Notes under the pieces: model-generated | Seen by the model: the letters and a program-made list of their open reading frames with translations, nothing else | Databases searched by the model: none | Told to the model about the DNA's origin: nothing | Program-made: the position numbers and the translations under genes | Assembly: GCA_016256075.1 (NCBI GenBank) | Contig: SDVU01000686.1 | Location: forward strand, 1-11,354 | Source: Dictyocoela muelleri | Taxonomy: Eukaryota > Microsporidia | DNA: 11,354 nucleotides | Direction of reading: 5' to 3' | Shown here: in pieces, positions 7,741-11,354 of the stretch | How the letters are laid out: the number at the start of each line of letters is the position of its first letter | Position numbering within the stretch: the first letter of the stretch is position 1

Positions 7741-7866
7741 GAAAAGGCCACTAGCGTTTTTCCTGTCTGCCCTATGTTAGTATATATTTCGAACCGCCCT
7801 AATTATCGATGTGGGAAATATCAGATAACTATGCCCTTATTAAAAGAATCATTTTTTAAATATGAA
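7741..7866 (+). pseudogene. Merlin/ISXO2-type transposase, N-terminal part
   Basis: In the frame through 7774, the translation gives CPMLVYISNRPN followed by YRCGKYQITMPLLKESFF. This resembles the cysteine-containing N-terminal region of Merlin/IS1016-like transposases, which usually reads W-R-C...K-x-S...S-F-F. The gene stops abruptly at 7866, where the terminal inverted repeat of the mariner-like transposon begins, and appears to resume at 10618 on the same strand. The start codon is uncertain. The assignment rests on motif memory and on the clear DDE half downstream. Confidence 0.6.
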
Positions 7867-8183
7867 TATATAGTGTTTCAACACGTATTTTCCAATTCTC
7901 ACATTCAATTTTCTCATTCTCACATTCAATTTTCCCATTTTAACATTCAATTTTCCCATTTTTCAAATTCAATTTTCCCATTTTTCAAATCAATTTTCCC
8001 ATTTTTCAAATTCAATTTTCCCATTTTTCACATTCAATTTTCCCATTTCTTTAAATTCAATTTTCCCATTTCATTTAAATTAAATTCTCTTTTTTAAAAT
8101 AATTTTTAGTACTTTTCTCTTTCAATTTTACTTTTTTATTATTTTTTATCAAAACCACATAGCTTTTCTTCTTAACCATATAT
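7867..8183 (+). repeat. Left terminal inverted repeat with eight-copy motif array
   Basis: From about 7900 to 8075 the motif ttcaattttcccatttt recurs eight times with a period of 20-22 bp and small spacer differences (tca, aca, caaa). The outermost bases, tatatagtgtttcaacacg, match the other end with few changes. A frame through this array reads as repeated IQFSH, but only because the unit is close to a multiple of three. Spaced repeats in TIRs are probably transposase-binding sites, as in IR/DR-type Tc1 elements. Confidence 0.8.
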
Positions 8184-8470
8184 ACTTTTTTCCGTCTTGG
8201 ATATTAAATAAATACACAAAAGATAAAACGGTTTTGAGAGTTATAGACCCATTTTTGAATGTTATAGGCCTATTTTTGCAACGTTATTGACACATTTTTG
8301 TAAAACTATAGACATATTTTTGCAAAGTTATAGAGACTTTTCTTTCAGATTTATAGACATATTTTTATAGAGTTATAAACCCATTTTTGTAAAGTTATAG
8401 ACCTATTTTTGCAAAGTTATAGATATATTCTACACACAGTTACATACACAATACAAGGGGCTATAAAAAA

Positions 8471-8530
8471 TTTAAATCTTCTAGCAAAAGTGGACATTTT
8501 TCATGGTTCACTTACGCTAGTAGACCTAAA
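8471..8530. repeat. Hairpin 3 (left arm of copy B)
   Basis: The left strand tttaaatcttctagcaaaag pairs with the right strand, which contains cacttacgctagtagaccta. The loop includes atttttcatg. It is the most diverged of the four hairpins of this family. Confidence 0.7.
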
Positions 8531-9027
8531 AAATATCTTACAAAATATTAAACTCCAAAATTATAAATTTTTTCAATAAAATTTACATAAATATAAGGTC
8601 TTATGTGTTTTTTTATTGCGAAAAATACTGGTCCCCTCTTCCTAAGACCCCCAATCGAAAAAATATATAAACTACTTAATATGACCTTTTAAACGGAAAA
8701 GCAAACTAATTATACTTTTAAATAAATGTTCTGTAGAGTAAAGGTATCATAACTCAAATTTATCAAATTTGGTAAGCGAGAAAGTTTGGAAATTATCAAA
8801 TTTGGTAGTTAAGGTGATAATAACTACTTCAATAAAACATGTATTTAAAAATATAATTCGTTGTTTTATCTTTTGAAAATTGTCAAATTAAAAAGTTTTT
8901 TCAGATACGGGTCTGAGGAAGAGGGTACCTGTATTTTTTTCGCTAAAAATAAATTAATTGGACCTAAGTCTTATGTATATTTTATTGAAAACATCTAAAA
9001 TTTATGGGTTTACTTTTTTAAGATGTT

Positions 9028-9090
9028 TTTTAGGTCTTCCAGCGTAAGTGAACCATGAAAAATGGTCCGCTTACGCTAGAAGACCTAAAT
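9028..9090. repeat. Hairpin 4 (right arm of copy B)
   Basis: Arms of 26 bases, beginning taggtcttccagcgtaagtg and ending ttacgctagaagaccta, pair with only three mismatches around a five-base loop (gaaaa). It is the longest and best-preserved hairpin in the window. Confidence 0.85.
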
Positions 9091-9266
9091 TTTTTTTTTA
9101 GCCATGGCATTGTGTATGTAACTGTGTTAGAATATGTCTATAAATTTGCAAAAAGTGGTCTATAACTTTACAAAAACGTCTATAAATTTGCTAAAATGGG
9201 TCTTTACCTTTCAAGACCTTGTAAAATGAACAACAAAAACTAAACGTATAAAAATAATCAATCATT

Positions 9267-10290
9267 TTAATCAAAATCTATCATCTCCACAGCCTTAAAA
9301 CAATTTCTTAAAATATGACTATGATAGTCACGTAAATCAGATTCAGTTAATTCATTTACGGACTCTAAAAAAAGATTTTATAAAGGTACCGGTGAAACCC
9401 TCACTAACTTTCTTCTGAAACATGCTTTATATCTTTGAGAAACTAAATTCTATAGGATTGAGCATATATGAATAGGGTGAAATATCCTGTATTATTAAAT
9501 TGTTAGAAACATAAAAATTTCTCATATTATGATAATTGTGTATCCTAGCGTTGTCTATCAACAAGACACAATTTGCGATAATATTTTTATCGGTGTTTTT
9601 GTTAATAAAGCACACAAAAAATTCCTTATATTTATCAGAATTCACTCCACCCACAACACAAATCGAATAAAAAACTTCATTCTTAGTGATTGCTTATATA
9701 AAAGATACACTACTACCACGTACTGAAGGAAGAACTACTGACGCGGGGCACCACGTGTAGACCTGGCCATGGTCCCTCGCAAATGAAGGTTAAATCCACT
9801 TTCATCAATAAAAACTTTTATTGTGTTTCCTAAGGTGTCTTCGGTAAGAAATTTTCGAGCATATTCCCGCCTCATTTATTTATATCTTGCTAAGTTAACA
9901 TTTTCTAAGGTTCTATATGTTTTTTAAAAGTTATTTAAAAGGTATAAATAATCCTTATTATAGTTTCAAAAGATAGTATAATATTGAATCCCTGTCTTAT
10001 TTTGTTTTTGATCTGCTCTAATGTAATTTTTGGGGATTCTAAATTTCAGTTTCAATAAAAACTTCTACCTCGCTAGTTACTTTAGAATTATAGGCGCAAC
10101 CCGTTTTCTTCTTTGACATTATCTGAGTTTTGTTATAGATCGAAATTATCTTTCTTGCTGTTTCATAGGGCACATTGGTTAAGAGAGCAGCCTCCTTAAG
10201 ACTGTATCCTTCAATTGTGTGCTTTTTGATTATTTCCACTCTTTGATGGTTTTTTGTTGTTCTGTTTGTTCTTTTAACTTCATCTCTCAT
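9267..10290 (-). pseudogene. DD34E Tc1/mariner (IS630-like) transposase, broken
   Basis: The gene starts at ATG 10290 with MRDEVKRTNRTTKNHQ and a helix-turn-helix segment (residues about 15-55, YSLKEAALLTNVPYETARKI) that would bind the TIRs. The catalytic domain follows: FIDESGFNLH with D at 9804-9806, LLIDNARIH with D at 9553-9555, and LNPIEF with E at 9448-9450. Thirty-four residues separate the last two, hence DD34E. The C-terminal tail ends in a stop at 9267-9269. The full length of about 340 residues is normal. It is a pseudogene: there is a frame change near 10035, in-frame stops at 9876-9878 and 9735-9737, another frame change between about 9655 and 9730, and further damage between 9365 and 9427. 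All three catalytic residues remain. The enzyme would have cut and pasted the element at its TIRs in the nucleus. Confidence 0.88.
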
Positions 10291-10312
10291 GGGTAGGGTT
10301 TGTGATTCGTTA

Positions 10313-10617
10313 CGAGATGGTTATTTTTTGGTGAAAAGCTATGTGTTTTTTTTTAAAAAAAATTTAAAAAAAGTAAAATGGTGTGTAAAAGAGAAAAAAA
10401 TGTTTAAAAAAAAACGAAAATTGAATTTAAAAAAATGGAAAAATTGAATTTAAAAAATGGGAAAATTGAATTTAAAAAAATGGGAAAATTGAATTTAAAA
10501 AATGGGAAAATTGAATTTAAAAAAATGAGAAAATTAATTTGAAAAATGGGAAAATTGAATGTGAAAATGGGAAAATTGGATGTGAAAACGGGAAAAACGA
10601 ATTGAAATACTATATAT
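10313..10617 (-). repeat. Right terminal inverted repeat with eight-copy motif array
   Basis: Between about 10418 and 10595 the motif aaaattgaatttaaaaaatggg (or close variants) recurs eight times, the inverse of the array at 7900-8075. The inner end carries agctatgtgtt, the inverse of the block near 8157-8170. The transposase start codon lies just inside this repeat, so its promoter is probably within it. Confidence 0.8.
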
Positions 10618-11261
10618 CTTAGAAAATCCCATTCTATTCTATATTATCATTCAGAAAATTATATAACAAATAAAATGGCTATTTTTACAAAAATTAGCAC
10701 AAAAAGCATATGTATAATTTTCAATAAGAAAAAGAATAAAATAAAACAATATTGAGAAGAAAATGAAATAAAATTGGGCGTTTGAAAGTTATAGTGCAAT
10801 TTGATAGGACGAAGTTAAATTTTAATGTAAAATCTAATCGTGGGAGATCTCCTAGAGAACCTGTTTGGACTGTTACTATTACGGATACAAGAACATTACT
10901 TGCCAAAGAATACGTAGAGGTTGTACCTGATAGATCAGCTGACACCCTTATGTTAATAATTAATCGAATTATAAGGCCTGGCTTTATAATACACACTGAT
11001 GAAAGAAATCCATATAAAAGTATAAGAGAACAAAAAGATATACCCATGGAACCATTTGTCATAAGTATAATTTTGTAGATCTGGAGACGAGAATTTATAC
11101 TCAACACGTATAAAGTTTTCATAAGGAATTAAACCTATAAATTAAAAAAGTAAAGGTCTGATGTATAATATGGAATAGTATTTCTTAAATATTTACTTTT
11201 CATTGATCATTTCAAAGAAAAGGCATTTAATGGGGTATTAAATCTTATTATAATAAATTAG
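10618..11261 (+). pseudogene. Merlin/ISXO2-type transposase, catalytic part, broken
   Basis: The frame from 10620 gives a helical, basic stretch (with MAIFTKISTKSICIIF) and then EENEIKLG. After a frame change near 10776 comes VIVQFDRTKL with the first catalytic D at 10803-10805, NRGRSPREPVWTV, VVPDRSADTLMLIINRII, and HTDERNPY with the second D at 10998-11000. This is the typical ISXO2/IS1016 core. After another frame change near 11065 the family's YNFVD...YTQHV block follows. The codon expected to encode the third catalytic residue (E) is TAA at 11111-11113, about 37 codons after the second D. A C-terminal tail (IVFLKYLLFIDHFKEKAFNG) ends at 11259-11261. The 5' part of the gene appears to lie at 7741-7866, beyond the inserted mariner element. 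Together the parts are near the normal family length. The gene cannot be active. Confidence 0.85.
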
Positions 11262-11354
11262 TTTATTAAAACATTATTTATTTAAATTTTTTTTTTATTT
11301 TAAAAAAATAAAAAAAAATTTATTATTATTGGTAGTTTTTGCGGGGGATGGATT
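11262..11354. other. AT-rich window end, no feature seen
   Basis: Long T and A runs (about 11288-11325) can fold on themselves. The last bases (gcgggggatgg) are GC-rich and might belong to a Merlin terminal repeat, but I found no matching inverted copy upstream of 7741. Confidence 0.4.

Larger units (their letters stand above)
8229..9221. mobile_element. Foldback element (copy B), non-autonomous
   Basis: Nearly the whole 993 bp is one imperfect palindrome centred near 8740. Each arm has, from outside in, a subterminal array of the type ttttgcaaagttatagaccca (about nine units on the left, about four on the right), the bridge gttacatacacaat, a hairpin, then tctaaaattt/ttgcgaaaaatac-type blocks near the centre. 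It is flanked by taaaa on both sides (8224-8228 and 9222-9226), a possible 5-bp target duplication. It has no coding capacity. It matches the inner module at 273-1525 in order and sequence, but without the caaattgtgatcccc outer module. It is inserted in the mariner-like transposon, so it is younger than that. Confidence 0.75.
7867..10617 (-). mobile_element. Tc1/mariner-like (DD34E) transposon with long TIRs holding repeat arrays
   Basis: Its terminal inverted repeats of about 305-317 bp span 7867-8183 and about 10313-10617. They start tatatagtgtttcaa on the left and tatatagtatttcaa on the right (inverted) and finish with a shared cacatagcttttc block. The ends are consistent with a TA target, though the sequence there is too AT-rich to prove it. 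The single gene (9267-10290, minus strand) is a broken DDE transposase. A 993-bp foldback element is inserted between the left inverted repeat and the 3' end of the gene. The whole transposon sits inside the Merlin-type pseudogene. Without the foldback it would be about 1.75 kb, a normal size for this group with long TIRs. Confidence 0.8.

Noticed and set aside
7774-8097. Open frame of 107 residues with repeated IQFSH/FPFFK units, as a repeat protein
   Set aside because: After about residue 31 it is only the translation of the mariner left TIR array; the mirror array at 10418-10595 shows the repeat is a DNA feature. Its first part belongs to the Merlin-type pseudogene.
10721-11122. Minus-strand open frame of 133 residues
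   Set aside because: It is the antisense shadow of the Merlin-type transposase, whose plus-strand motifs are clear.

Overview
This window is AT-rich, gene-poor eukaryotic DNA made almost entirely of mobile-element fossils nested in one another. I see no intact host gene. The mix (a compact Ty3/gypsy LTR element, a DD34E Tc1/mariner-like transposon, a Merlin/ISXO2-type transposase, small inverted-repeat elements and a tRNA-headed SINE-like repeat) fits a transposon-rich microsporidian or a similar AT-rich protist. That is an inference from composition and families; no host marker gene is present to prove it.

Left block (1-1805). A large palindromic (foldback) structure has an outer module of spaced repeats of a caaattgtgaycccc-type motif (76-190, inverted at 1570-1805). 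Its inner module (about 273-1525) has inverted arms that each carry their own hairpin. A SINE-like element with a tRNA-like head (1033-1488) sits in the right arm, bracketed by a 12-bp duplication, gatagcttcagc. The opposite arm shows what the site looked like before insertion. A second, edge-truncated copy of the same tRNA-like head lies on the minus strand at 1-75.

Middle block (1994-6464). An old Ty3/gypsy element on the minus strand has both LTRs (about 304 bp, about 85% alike), a polypurine tract, and recognisable gag, protease, reverse transcriptase, RNase H and integrase parts. It is broken. A 171-bp MITE with near-perfect 20-bp terminal inverted repeats and a perfect 8-bp target duplication (caagattt) is inserted in its gag region.

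Right-centre block (6465-7740). A direct repeat of about 90 bp (6465-6559 and 7421-7520) flanks an 800-bp AT-rich inverted-repeat element (about 6560-7358). A short GC-rich island follows at 7565-7601.

Right block (7741-11354). A Merlin/ISXO2-type transposase pseudogene on the plus strand is split in two (about 7741-7866 and 10618-11261). Between its halves is a Tc1/mariner-like DD34E transposon (about 7867-10617) whose 300-bp terminal inverted repeats each hold eight copies of a 21-22-bp motif. That transposon is itself interrupted by a 993-bp foldback element (8229-9221) of the same family as the inner module of the left block. The order of events is therefore Merlin, then mariner, then foldback. 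Nothing here works together as an operon or pathway; the interest lies in the nested architecture and in several repeat families I cannot name.
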